A stretch of DNA of 64,000 nucleotides from Deltaproteobacteria bacterium (GTDB lineage: Bacteria; Myxococcota; JADLHZ01): positions 81,871 through 145,870 of the forward strand of contig JADLHZ010000108.1 of NCBI GenBank assembly GCA_020848545.1. Reading direction: 5' to 3'. Shown here in pieces: positions 17,582 through 27,200 of the stretch. The notes under the pieces were generated by a model, which saw only the letters and a list, made by a program, of their open reading frames with translations, had not been told where the DNA came from and ran no database searches. The position numbers and the translations under genes were made by a program. Numbering within the stretch: the first letter of the stretch is position 1; every line of letters starts with the position of its first letter.

Positions 17582-18016
17582 CTACTCTTTGATGTCGCAG
17601 AAGTACGCTGGCTGATCCGGCACCGTCGTCTCGACGCGGCGGCACACCATGGTGTCGCGCGGACAGTCGCCGCTCACGTTCGGCCGGCAGGTCTTGGCGA
17701 GCAGGCAGTAACGGTTCTGCGACAACGGGCCGACGGGCTGCAGCTGCGCGCAGGCAAAGCCGTCGGGGCAGTTTCTGTCGCTGGCACATTCACGGGAGCA
17801 GTAGTTCGGACGCACCTGCGTCGAGACGCACTGAAACGACTCGCACTTTCCGTCTTTGCGCACGGTGGCCGGAAAGACGATTTCGCTGTCGCCCGACACC
17901 GAGCTGTTGTCGTCTGGGACGGTTCCTTCGGGCGGCGGGCAGGAGTGACCGAGATCGCTCGGCTCACAAGCGACGAAAACGAGCGCGCAAAGGACGGCCA
18001 AGCGTGAGAGGGTCAC
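17582..18016 (-). CDS. Cysteine-rich lipoprotein
   Basis: A 144-residue protein starting at GTG 18016, with a lipoprotein signal (TLSRLAVLCALVFVAC). The mature protein has about ten Cys residues in short modules (CESFQCVSTQVRPNYCSRECASDRNCPDGFAC, split here as CESFQC, YCSREC and DRNCPDGFAC), typical of small disulfide-knotted surface domains in myxobacteria. The function is unknown. First gene of a probable operon with the DUF192 protein and perhaps the large lipoprotein downstream. Confidence 0.8.
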   Translation of the reverse strand: MTLSRLAVLCALVFVACEPSDLGHSCPPPEGTVPDDNSSVSGDSEIVFPATVRKDGKCESFQCVSTQVRPNYCSRECASDRNCPDGFACAQLQPVGPLSQNRYCLLAKTCRPNVSGDCPRDTMVCRRVETTVPDQPAYFCDIKE

Positions 18017-18058
18017 GTCGTGGTGAGTAACATCGCGAGATCGGCCTCGCAAGAATTC

Positions 18059-18093
18059 GTGGCCGTGAACGTGGGGCCGTGGCCGTGGCCGAT
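18059..18093 (+). repeat. GTGGCC hexamer repeat, copy C
   Basis: The gap between the lipoprotein start and the glycosyltransferase stop holds GCCGTGAACGTGGGGCCGTG followed by another GGCCGTGGCC unit. Its frame of CCGT-GGCCGT-GGCCGATT matches the CCGT-CGCCGT-CGCCGATT of copy A at 734-768 with a C-to-G change in each unit. Confidence 0.45.
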
Positions 18094-18100
18094 TTTCCCC

Positions 18101-18772
18101 TCAAGATCCGATCGGCGCTTTGGCGAGCTGTCCGTTTGCACCGATGTTCTTCGATCGCAGCGACACCCGATCATCGCCCTCGACGTGATAGACGAGCGTC
18201 GGCCACTTCGCTTGCACCACCTTGGCGCCGAGCGCGTCGATGCGCTGATAGAGATCGTAATCCATCGACACGAGCTGACGTAGCCCGCGCACCCGCCGCA
18301 AGATCGCGCGCCGCACGACGAAGGTTCCGAGCAAGTGACACTGCGAGAAGTGGATGCGCTTCCCCGGCCGCTCGAGATCGGCGACGAACTGCCGCGCCCG
18401 CGGTCCGACGACGCGCGCGCCGCCCCACACGAGATCGACGCTCGGATGCTTCGCCAAGAACGCGACCCGGCGTGCCAAGTGCGTCGGCGCGTACTCGTCG
18501 TCGTCGTCGAGAAACGCGACGAATGGGGAGCGCGCCATCGCGATCGCGAGGTTCAGCGCCGCGGCCTGTCCCGCATTCGCTTGCCGGGCGAAGATGATCC
18601 GGCGGTCCTCACGCGCAAAGGGCGCCACGGTCGGCCACAGCGGCGCCGCCGATCCGTCGTCGACGATGATGTGCTCGTAGTCGGCGAAGGTCTGCCCGCG
18701 CACGCTCGCGATTGCGCGGGCCAGCATCTTCGGACGCTGGTACGCTGCGGTGACGACGCTGATCGCGCTCAC
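18101..18772 (-). CDS. Family 2 glycosyltransferase
   Basis: A 223-residue GT-A-fold enzyme. It starts at GTG 18772 with the typical AISVVTAAYQRPKMLARAI, then HIIVDDGSAAP (nucleotide-sugar Asp), NAGQAAALNLAIA and the metal-binding FLDDDDEY. It ends shortly after LVYHVEGDDR, so it is a short single-domain form with no membrane helices. Sugar donor and acceptor cannot be predicted. The start overlaps the stop of the upstream LPP20/DUF4384 gene by four bases (GTGA), implying coupled translation. The longer open frame upstream is a shadow. Confidence 0.9.
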   Translation of the reverse strand: MSAISVVTAAYQRPKMLARAIASVRGQTFADYEHIIVDDGSAAPLWPTVAPFAREDRRIIFARQANAGQAAALNLAIAMARSPFVAFLDDDDEYAPTHLARRVAFLAKHPSVDLVWGGARVVGPRARQFVADLERPGKRIHFSQCHLLGTFVVRRAILRRVRGLRQLVSMDYDLYQRIDALGAKVVQAKWPTLVYHVEGDDRVSLRSKNIGANGQLAKAPIGS

Positions 18773-20217
18773 GGCATCGTCGTCAGGGTGACCATCGCCT
18801 CGGCGGTCTCCGCTGCCGCCTTCTTCTTCGTGAGGCCGCGGTGCTTCACGAGCGCCGCCGTCTCGGTGACGACGTCGTACTTCTCGCCTTGCACGACCTG
18901 CGGCACGGTCGGCAGCGGCTCCGGCTTCTCGGTGAACGCCACGGCGTGCAAGCGCTCGATGCCGAACGGCGCCGTGACCTCGAAGACGTCGGGATACTCG
19001 ACGGCGAAGTTCACCTTGCTCTGATCGATGTAATACGCCTGCGCCAAGGGCACCTTCGCGCCGCTCGCCAGCAAGTACACGAGGCGCACGTAGCAAGGCT
19101 TGTTCACGCGCATCAGCAGCTTCACTTCTTCTTTGGCCTGGAAGACGAGATTGCTCGCGCCCTTGCTGGTCCAAACTTCGACGCGCAAGTCGCCCGAGAC
19201 CTGCTCACCCTGCGCGAGGATCTTCTGATCGACGAGCGCTTGCTGCAGGTTCTGCGGCACCAAGGAGAGATCCTTCGGCACGGCCGCCTTCTTTACGCTC
19301 GCTTCAGCGCTAGCGACGGCGACGCCAGATGCGACTTCGCGCGCGATGACGACAATGCGCACCGCGTCGTCGAGCTCTGCGTAAGTGCCCTTCATCACGA
19401 TCGCTTTGCCCAGCGGCTTCGGACCGAGGAGCTTCGCCGCGGCGATCTTGCTCTCGAGGTCGCCAGCGACCTGCCGCCCGAAGACGCTGGAGAAGCTCGT
19501 GACGCCGTAGGTGAGGGGCGCGATCGTCAGACGCGCACCGGTGGCGACCCCTTGCTGCGATAATTGCAGCGCCAGCGACCCGACCGCGTCAGCCAGCGTC
19601 GACGCGGCGGCTTTCGCCAAGCGCACGAGCTGCTCGTCGATCTTTCCGTTCAGCGCGACGCTCTCGGCGGTGAACGCCGCGTCGCCGCCGGCGAGCACGC
19701 GCACGACCGCTTCGGCGTCGAGCGCTTCGGCGAGCGCCGTCCGCGCCGCCAGGAACGCGCGCATCGCGTCGGCCTCGGCGCCGCTCTTCTCGCCGCGGGC
19801 ATACGCGTCCTTGGCAGAGAGCAGCGCGCGATCGCGATCGGCGCGTGCGTCCGCTGCCGCTTGCGAGCGGGCGACGACCGCGAGCGCGTAGGCCTTGCCG
19901 GCAACCACGTGCGTCTCGAAGCGGAGGCCGGCGACGCGCACGTCGGTCGTCGCGCGCGTGAAGGCGGCGATCGCGTACGACTGCTTGCCGTTCTTCTCGG
20001 CGCTGACGTCGCTCTGCTCGGACTCGATGCGGACGCTGATCTGCTGCGCGACCTGGGCTGCGGCCTGCGACTTAGCGGCGTCGACGTTCCCGTCCGCAGC
20101 GGCGCCAAAACCGACGAGGTGCGTCGCCTGCGGATACTTCGCTGCCTTGCCGCCGCTCTGCACCCAATCCGGATCGGCGCCGAGACACAAAAACGCGATC
20201 GCGATCACCATGTGCAT
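18769..20217 (-). CDS. LPP20-like plus DUF4384 exported protein
   Basis: A 482-residue protein with a signal peptide from MHMVIAIAFLCLGAD. Residues about 30-110 carry an LPP20-type start (PQATHLVGFGAAADGN, AKSQAAAQVAQQISVRI). A long Ala-rich helical region follows, and the C-terminal part matches DUF4384 (LRVEVWTSKG, LLMRVNKPCYVRLVYLLASG, FGIERLHAVAFTEKPEPLP). DUF4384 proteins are envelope proteins often found beside protease or kinase genes, with no known activity. The start region has two ATGs six bases apart with no strong ribosome-binding site. It is divergent from the beta-barrel gene at 20284. Confidence 0.82.
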   Translation of the reverse strand: MHMVIAIAFLCLGADPDWVQSGGKAAKYPQATHLVGFGAAADGNVDAAKSQAAAQVAQQISVRIESEQSDVSAEKNGKQSYAIAAFTRATTDVRVAGLRFETHVVAGKAYALAVVARSQAAADARADRDRALLSAKDAYARGEKSGAEADAMRAFLAARTALAEALDAEAVVRVLAGGDAAFTAESVALNGKIDEQLVRLAKAAASTLADAVGSLALQLSQQGVATGARLTIAPLTYGVTSFSSVFGRQVAGDLESKIAAAKLLGPKPLGKAIVMKGTYAELDDAVRIVVIAREVASGVAVASAEASVKKAAVPKDLSLVPQNLQQALVDQKILAQGEQVSGDLRVEVWTSKGASNLVFQAKEEVKLLMRVNKPCYVRLVYLLASGAKVPLAQAYYIDQSKVNFAVEYPDVFEVTAPFGIERLHAVAFTEKPEPLPTVPQVVQGEKYDVVTETAALVKHRGLTKKKAAAETAEAMVTLTTMP

Positions 20218-20248
20218 GGACGGCCATGATCGCGGACCGGGACGACCA

Positions 20249-20264
20249 CCGCCAATAAACTTGT
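20249..20264 (+). promoter_or_regulatory. 16-bp repeat upstream of first beta-barrel gene
   Basis: CCGCCAATAAACTTGT occurs here, just upstream of the first outer-membrane barrel gene, and again at 21100-21115 upstream of its paralogue. Surrounding sequence is not conserved. It may be a shared promoter or regulator site, or a relic of the tandem duplication. Confidence 0.45.
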
Positions 20265-20283
20265 CAGGAGATCGACGAACGAT

Positions 20284-21072
20284 ATGGTAGCCTTCGTGTC
20301 GCCCGTGAAACGCTTTCTCTTCCTCTGCGCCCTCGCGTCCGCCCCGCTCGTGTCGCCCGCCGCGTTTGCGGCTGACGCCGACAAGAAAGACGATCAAAAA
20401 AGCGACGGCGAAGGCGAGTCGAGCCGCGACGATCGCATGGGCGATCGCTCCCGGCGCCTCACTGATCGCATCAAGAGCGTGCAGCGCAAGGCATTCATCA
20501 AGCGCGGCCGCCACGAGCTCTCGGTGAACGGCGGCCTATCGTTGAACGACGCGTTCTACCAGCAGTTCACGGTCGGCGCCGGCTATGCGTACCACATCGT
20601 CGATGCGCTCGCGCTCGAGGCGAGCTTCAAGTACTTCATGCCGCCGCTCGCGACCGACCCACGCATCCTCCGCGTCGAAGACCCCACCTCGCGCGTGTTG
20701 ATCTACTCGCCGCAGCTGACGATCAGCGCCGAGGCGCAGTTCTCGCCGATCTACGGCAAGGTCTCGCTGATGGCCGAAGCGGTGGTCCACTTCGACCTCT
20801 ACATCGCGGCGGGCGGCGGCGTGTTGATGACGGAGCAACGGCGCGCGGGCGATGGCTCCGAGTGGCGCGGCCTCGGCACCGTCGCGATCGGCGCGCGCAT
20901 CATGCTGACCGCGTGGCTCACGCTGCGCTTCGAGTTTCGCGACAACCTCTATCAAGATCCGCGCACCGCGAGCTCGGTTCGCCCGAACGAGAGCCCCGTG
21001 CAGAACCTCCTGATGTTCAATTTCGGGCTGTCGTTCTTCCTGCCGCCGAGCTTCGACTACAAGGGTGAATGA
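20284..21072 (+). CDS. Outer-membrane beta-barrel protein, GltA/NfsA position
   Basis: A 262-residue exported protein. The signal peptide runs through LCALASAPLVSPAAFA. An in-frame GTG at 20305 is an alternative start, because AGGAG lies 13 bases before the ATG, longer than usual. After an acidic linker comes the conserved RIKSVQRKAFIKRGRHELSV, then alternating beta strands to a C-terminal FFLPPSFDY. This matches the myxobacterial outer-membrane barrel family that includes GltA and GltB of the gliding machinery and NfsA and NfsB of the sporulation machinery. It is first in an eight-gene run matching glt/nfs order. The distinction from GltB cannot be made by eye. Confidence 0.85.
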   Translation: MVAFVSPVKRFLFLCALASAPLVSPAAFAADADKKDDQKSDGEGESSRDDRMGDRSRRLTDRIKSVQRKAFIKRGRHELSVNGGLSLNDAFYQQFTVGAGYAYHIVDALALEASFKYFMPPLATDPRILRVEDPTSRVLIYSPQLTISAEAQFSPIYGKVSLMAEAVVHFDLYIAAGGGVLMTEQRRAGDGSEWRGLGTVAIGARIMLTAWLTLRFEFRDNLYQDPRTASSVRPNESPVQNLLMFNFGLSFFLPPSFDYKGE

Positions 21073-21099
21073 TTTCGGTGCCAGAAAGCCCGTCGCGCT

Positions 21100-21115
21100 C
21101 CGCCAATAAACTTGT
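21100..21115 (+). promoter_or_regulatory. 16-bp repeat upstream of second beta-barrel gene
   Basis: Second exact copy of CCGCCAATAAACTTGT (first at 20249-20264), 80 bases before the paralogous gene. The gap also holds TCAGGAG right before the start codon, as in copy one. Confidence 0.45.
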
Positions 21116-21195
21116 GACCCCTAGGAGCGAACGCTAAGCTTACGGCCGAACTGCAAACGCTCGTAATCTCGGCCAGTTATGACTCAGGAGCCCCT

Positions 21196-21999
21196 GTGAC
21201 GCGTGTGAAATGGCTCTTCGTCCCACTTCTGCTCGGAGCGGCGATCGCGCTCGTGTTGCCGCTGAGCGTGGCGCGCGCGGCGGAGTCTGGCGCGCCGACC
21301 GCCGACAAGAAGGACGATCAGAAAGCAGACGACGGCAACGAGTCGGGCCGCGAAGATCGTTTGGAAGATCGCACGCGCCGGCTCGGCGATCGCATCAAGA
21401 GCGTGCAGCGGAAGGCGTTCATCAAGCGCAACCGCCACGAGCTCAGCGTCAACGGCGGGCTCTCGCTGAACGACGCGTTCTATCAACAGTTCACCGTCGG
21501 CGGCGGCTACACCTATCACATCACCGAGCACTTCGCGCTCGAGGCCAACTTCAAGTACTTCCTGCCGCCGCTGCGCACGGACGCCGTCCGTATCGTGCGC
21601 ACGACCGAATCGGCGACGCCGATCCTGATCTACTCTCCGCAGCTCTCGATCACCGGCGAGCTCCAGTTCGCGCCGATCTACGGGAAGATCTCGCTGATGG
21701 CGGAAGCGATCATCCACTTCGACGTCTACATCGCCGCCGGCTTCGGGGTCGTGATGACGGAGGAGCGTCACCCGGGCGACGGCTCACCGTGGCGCGCGCT
21801 CGGCACCGCCGCGATCGGCGCGCGCATCATGACAACGGATTGGCTGACGATCCGCGCCGAGATCCGCGATCAGATCTATCAAGACACGCGCACCTCGAGC
21901 GCCGCGCGGCCGAACGAGAACGCGATTCAGAACATGCTCACCTTCAACCTGGGCGTCTCGTTCTTCCTGCCGCCGAGCTTCGATTACCGTTACGAGTGA
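21196..21999 (+). CDS. Outer-membrane beta-barrel protein, GltB/NfsB position
   Basis: A 267-residue paralogue of the preceding gene. It starts at GTG 21196 with AGGAG five bases before. Signal peptide to VARAAES, acidic linker, then RIKSVQRKAFIKRNRHELSV and NGGLSLNDAFYQQFTVGGGY, nearly identical to its neighbour, while the middle of the barrel diverges (LRTDAVRIVRTTESATPI). The C-terminus ends FFLPPSFDYRYE. Tandem paired barrels of this family occur in both the Glt and Nfs clusters, where they form an outer-membrane complex with GltC/NfsC and GltH/NfsH. The next gene starts 15 bases after the stop. Confidence 0.86.
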   Translation: MTRVKWLFVPLLLGAAIALVLPLSVARAAESGAPTADKKDDQKADDGNESGREDRLEDRTRRLGDRIKSVQRKAFIKRNRHELSVNGGLSLNDAFYQQFTVGGGYTYHITEHFALEANFKYFLPPLRTDAVRIVRTTESATPILIYSPQLSITGELQFAPIYGKISLMAEAIIHFDVYIAAGFGVVMTEERHPGDGSPWRALGTAAIGARIMTTDWLTIRAEIRDQIYQDTRTSSAARPNENAIQNMLTFNLGVSFFLPPSFDYRYE

Positions 22000-22014
22000 G
22001 TGAGGAAATTTGAG

Positions 22015-24192
22015 ATGATGCGGCTGCACCAGGCCCTGCCCTTCTCGATCGCACTCTCGCTCGCCGCGTTCATCGGCGTCTCCGTCGTCACGAGCGACGC
22101 GGTCGCGGCGAAGAAGAAGAAGAAGAAGGACGCCAAAGACAAAGACAAGGCGAAGGACAAGGACCCGAAAGACGAAGGTGGCTTCGACTTCGGCGGCCCA
22201 GCGACGCCCGCACCCGCGCCGGCCGCGACGCCGACCCCCGCCCCGGCACCAGCGGCGACCCCAGCGCCCGCTCCTACTCCGGCTCCTGCGCCGGCAGCGA
22301 CGCCAGCGGCTGCGCCGACCGCACCTCCACCTGCCGCGCCGGCGGCTGCGCCCGCCAAGAGCACGCCGGCGCCGACCGCGTCGCGCACCTCGCGCAAGCG
22401 CCGGCCGAAGGCCAAAGGCGGCGGCGCCGTGTTCGACTTCTCGGAAGAGTCCGCGGAGAAGGTGGAGCTCAAGGTCTCGAACCTCGAGAAGGATCGCTTC
22501 GAAAAAGCGAACGACTACACGATCGACGAGCGTTGGGAAGCCGCGGCCGGCGAATGGATCGCGATCTTGGAAGATCCGAAGAGCGAGCCGTATCACAAGG
22601 AAGCGCAGTACCAGCTCGCCAAGGCCACTTATAAGCTCGGGCTCTACAACGCCGCGCTCAGCCGTTTTCAGGCGATCATCATCCAGGGCGAGCAACACCC
22701 GCGCTATCAGAAGGCCGTCGAGTGGCTCTTCTTCATCAGCCGAAAGCTCGTCGACGAAACCGGCGTGCTCGAAGAGCTCGCGCAGTTCACCGGCGTGCAG
22801 TGGCCGAAGAAGTACCGCAACGAGTACCGCTACCTGCTCGCGAAGTATCAGTACCTGCGCGCGTACGAGCTCGAAGTTCTGCGCATCCAGGAAGAGCAAG
22901 CGGCGAAGTACAAGACGGGCAGCACCGCGGCGCCCGCGTTCGACTTCTCGGGCGGCGGCACCGAGGAGAAATCGACCGCGATGGACTTCTCGGCCGAAGC
23001 GACGCCGCAGCCGAGCGCGTTCGACTTCACCGGCGACGAAGGCTCAGGCGGCAACAAGAACATCGGCTCGATGGAGTTCACGACCGAGGACGTCGAGGGC
23101 AAGAAGACGACCGAGAAGCTCGTCGACGTCATCGCCGACGCGCGCAAGTTGTTGTCACAAATACCACCAGCCTCTCGCTACTTCCCGCGCGGAAAATATC
23201 TCGAAGGCTTGCTGAACTTCTTGGAGAACCAAGATCAGTTCGCGGTCGACGCGTTCCGCCAGGTCATCCGCCTGTTGAACCCACGCAAGGGGAAGATGAG
23301 CGATCCGAAACTGCGTGAGAGCGCGTTCTTGTCGCTCGCGCGCGCGCACTACGGCTACAAGCAGTACCGCGCCGCCGCTTACTACTACTCGAAGGTCGAG
23401 CGTGGATCAGACTCTTGGCTAGACTCGATGTTCGAATCGAGCTGGGCGTTCTTCCGGCTCGGCGACTACGAAAAAGCGCTCGGCAACCTGGTCACGCTGC
23501 ACTCACCCTTCTTCATCAACGAGTACTACCCGGAGTCGCAGATCCTGAAGGCCGTGATCTTCTTCGACAAGTGCCGTTACGAAGAGACGAAGATCATCCT
23601 CCGAGAGTTCAACGCGCTGTACCGCCCGCTGATCGAAGCGATCAAGAAGCTGAACGAAGAGCAGCTGACGCCGGATCAGTACTACAGCCGCCTCGTGCTG
23701 CTGCAGAAGGAGTCGGCGAAGGATCAGCAAAAACTCCTCGCGCGCATCTTGAGCATCGCCCTCGGCGAGCAAGACGTGCGCCGCGCCGACGCGTCGGTGC
23801 GCGAGGTCGAGCGCGAGATCGGCGACGTCAAGAAGCTGCCGAAGGCGCTCTCGGATTCGCAGTACGCGAAGACGACGATCGAAGAGCTCGAGAAGGTGCT
23901 GAAGAGCCGGCAAAGCCGCGCGGGCGACCTCGCCAAAAAGCGCATCGAGCGCGAGTACCTGCACCTGCGCGACTTGCTCGGCCAGGCGTACCGCATCCAG
24001 TTCGAGACGGCGACCGTCGAGAAGACGTCGTTCGAAGGCAAGCTCACCGGCGAGCAGCTGACGCCCGAGCTGAAGAAGAAGCGCGACAGCGTGGCGACGG
24101 ACGACGAGAAGATCTACTGGCCCTTCGACGGCGAGTACTGGGAAGACGAGCTCGGGACCTATCAGTACGCGCTCGGTCAGAGCTGTGACTAA
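22015..24192 (+). CDS. gltC: Exported TPR protein, GltC/NfsC position
   Basis: A 725-residue protein. The ATG at 22015 has GAGG nine bases upstream; GTG 22000 directly after the previous stop is also open but less likely. A signal peptide (LPFSIALSLAAFIGVSVVTSDAVAA) is followed by a Lys-rich stretch, a Pro/Ala repeat region at about 60-125, then TPR-type helices (NDYTIDERWEAAAGEWIAILED, YQLAKATYKLGLYNAALSRF and later YEKALGNLVTL). A short motif [FM][DE]F[GST] recurs at residues 57, 140, 309, 323, 336 and 353 in the linkers. Size and position match GltC/NfsC, a periplasmic TPR partner of the barrels. Identity as Glt or Nfs needs phylogeny. Confidence 0.75.
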   Translation: MMRLHQALPFSIALSLAAFIGVSVVTSDAVAAKKKKKKDAKDKDKAKDKDPKDEGGFDFGGPATPAPAPAATPTPAPAPAATPAPAPTPAPAPAATPAAAPTAPPPAAPAAAPAKSTPAPTASRTSRKRRPKAKGGGAVFDFSEESAEKVELKVSNLEKDRFEKANDYTIDERWEAAAGEWIAILEDPKSEPYHKEAQYQLAKATYKLGLYNAALSRFQAIIIQGEQHPRYQKAVEWLFFISRKLVDETGVLEELAQFTGVQWPKKYRNEYRYLLAKYQYLRAYELEVLRIQEEQAAKYKTGSTAAPAFDFSGGGTEEKSTAMDFSAEATPQPSAFDFTGDEGSGGNKNIGSMEFTTEDVEGKKTTEKLVDVIADARKLLSQIPPASRYFPRGKYLEGLLNFLENQDQFAVDAFRQVIRLLNPRKGKMSDPKLRESAFLSLARAHYGYKQYRAAAYYYSKVERGSDSWLDSMFESSWAFFRLGDYEKALGNLVTLHSPFFINEYYPESQILKAVIFFDKCRYEETKIILREFNALYRPLIEAIKKLNEEQLTPDQYYSRLVLLQKESAKDQQKLLARILSIALGEQDVRRADASVREVEREIGDVKKLPKALSDSQYAKTTIEELEKVLKSRQSRAGDLAKKRIEREYLHLRDLLGQAYRIQFETATVEKTSFEGKLTGEQLTPELKKKRDSVATDDEKIYWPFDGEYWEDELGTYQYALGQSCD

Positions 24193-24215
24193 TTGAGGGG
24201 AACTAGGGACATGCC

Positions 24216-27200
24216 ATGAAGAGGCGCTCGATATTCCTCGCTGCACTGAGTGCCGCGCTGATCGGCACCACGCCGATCGCGCTGCGCGCCGACGCCGCGA
24301 AAAAAGGGAAGAAAGCCGCCGCGGCCAAGAAGGACAAGAAAGACAAGAAGGACAAAGATCCTGCCGACGCGGCCAAGGAGAGCAAGAACGCCGCGGTCGT
24401 CAAGAAGGACATCAAGAAGGAAGCGTCGCTCGATCCGAAGTCGGACTTCAAAGGCCCGGTCGGCTCTGAAGCCGCGTCGAAGTTCGAGCCGAAAGCGGTC
24501 GTCGGCGAGCGCATGGGCCCGGCGCTCAAGATCGATTCGTTCCGCGCCAAGCTCGAGAAGAACATCGGCGCCAAACGCGAAGAACAACTGAAGCAGCTCG
24601 AGCAGATCCTCGAGTTCACCAACGACGAGCAGGAGAAAGCGAGCCTGTACTTCCGTCGCGGCGAGCTCATCTGGGAGAAGTCGAAGGAGTTCTTCTTCAA
24701 GTCGCAAGAAGCGTCGACGCAAGCCGACGAAGACAAGTTCGCGGCCGAGTCCAAGAAGCTGCAGCAGGACGCCGTCGCCGACTACAAGCGCGTCGTCAAA
24801 GATTATCCGCAGTTCGAGCGCGTCGACGAAGTGCTCTACTACTTGGGCGTCAGCTTGATCGAGCTCGGGCAGAGCGAAGAGGCGTCCGAGTACTACCGCC
24901 GCCTGATCAGCGAGTTTCCAAACTCGCAGTACGTTCCGGACGCGTGGCTCGCGGTCGGCGACTTCTTCTTCGACAAGGCCGATCTGCAAAAAGCGCTGAA
25001 GGCGTACCAGAAGGCCGAGGAGTTCACCGAGAGCACGGTCTACGGCTTCGCCGTCTACAAGCAGGGTTGGTGCTACATCAACTCGGGCGAGTGGGAAAAG
25101 GCGATGGACCGCTTCCGCAAGGTCATCAAGTACGCCGACACGCAGCTCAAGAGCGGCAACAAGGCGCGCCTGTCGCTGCGCAAGGAAGCGCAGAAGGACT
25201 ACGTGCGTTCGTACTCGAACGTCGGCACCGGCAGAGAAGCGAAGGCCGACTTCCTGAAGGTCGGCGGCAAAGACAACTACCGCGCGATGCTCGAGTCGCT
25301 CGGCAACATCTACGTCGACCAGGGTAAGCACAAGGACGTCATCGCGCTCTTCTCGGATCTCATCCAAGACACGCCGAACAGCACGCGAAACGCCGTGTTC
25401 CAGGGCCGCGTCGTCGAAGCGGCGTCGCGCCTCGGCAACAAGAAGTACACGGTGAGCGAGTCGCGCAAGCTCGCGAACATCTACCTCAAGATCAAGAAGA
25501 CTTCGGCCGAGACCACCGATCCGGCAAAGAAGGAAGAGATCGAGAAGGACCTGAAGAACGCCGCCGACGTCAGCGAGAACACCGTGCGGCGCTTGGCGAC
25601 GAGCTACCACCAAGAAGCGATCAAGACGAAGAACGAGGACCTCTACGGCCTGGCGATGGAGCTCTACAGCGACTACCTCTCGCTCTTCCCCGACACGATC
25701 TACGCCTACGACATGCGCTTCTTCTACGCCGAGCTCCTCTACAAGCTCGAGGAGTTCGAGAAGGCCGCGGTGCAGTACTCGATGGTCGTCGACATGCGCC
25801 CCGACCCGAACGCGACCGAGCCGGAGAAGAAGCCGCGCTTCTTGCTCCTTGCCGCCGAAGAGGCCGTGCGCTCGTACGACAACGTGGTCAGCGACCTGGA
25901 CAAGAAGAACCCGCCGAAGGTCGTCGGCATCGAGCCGGTGCCGTTGCCGGAGCTGAAGGCCGCGTTGATCAAGGCCTGCGAGCGCTACCTCTTCTACGTG
26001 CCGAAGGGCCCGCGCGTCGTCGAGATCGGCTACAAGATGGCGCGCATCTATTACATCTACAACCAGTTCGAGAAAGCAGCGCCTGCGTTCCTGCAAATCG
26101 CGCGCGAGCACCCAAAGCACGAGACGGCCGTCTACTCGGCGAACCTCGTGCTCGACATCTACAACGGCTTGAAGGACTACGAGACGCTCGAGAAGCTCGC
26201 GCGCGAGTTCTACGACAACAAAGAGCTCGGCGATCCGAAGTCGAAGGGCGAGTGGCGCGGCATCATCGAGTCGGCCACGTTCAAGAAGATCGAGCAACGC
26301 GAGAAGAGCAAAGACTACCTCTCCGCCGCCGACGCTTACATGGCGTTCACCAAGGAGTTCCCGGACAGCCAGTACGTCGAGAAGTCGGTGTACAACGCCG
26401 CCGTCAACTACGACAAAGGCGGCAAGCTCGACCAAGCGATCTCGACCCGGCGCTACTTGATCGACAAGTTTCCGAAGTCCGAGCTCGTCCCGACCGTGCT
26501 CTACAACATCGCCGAATCCTACGAGCGCGTCGCCGACTTCGAGAAGGCCGCCACCGAGTACGAGCTCTTCGCGCAACGCTACAACACAGACAAGCGCGCC
26601 GAGGATGCGCTCTTCAACGCCGGCGTCTATCGCAGGACGCTCCTGCAGCACGTGAAGGCCAAGGAGAGCTTCTACGCGTATCTGAAGGCGTACCCGAACG
26701 CGGCCGAGTCGACGAAGGTGCAGTTCTCGCTCTGCGAGATGCAGGAAGAGCGCAAGGACTGGGGCGGCGCTGAAGCTTGCTACTTCGACTTTTATCGCAA
26801 GAACAAAGCCAAAGACGTCGATCGCTGGCTGACGGCGCAGTACAAGCGCGGCCTCATCTTCCGCGACAAGACGAAGTACATGAAGGGCGCGCACGAAGCG
26901 CTCGACGACTTCGAGAAGCAAGCGACGAAGAAGATGAAGGAGATGGGCAAAGAGTTCGCGCAGAAGATGCCCTACGTGAACGAAGGCCTCGCCGCGCTCG
27001 CGCTGATCCAAGCCGAAGGAGAGTTCGCCGAGTACAAGCGGCTGAACTTCAAGGACCCGGGCAACGAGAAGGCGTTCAAGAAGTCGCTCGACGAGAAGCT
27101 CGAGCGTCTGAAGAAGGTGAAGAAGACCTTCGAGAGCGTGATCATCACCTACAAGGAGCCGGACACGACCCTCGCCGCCCTCTATTATATGGCGGAGAGC

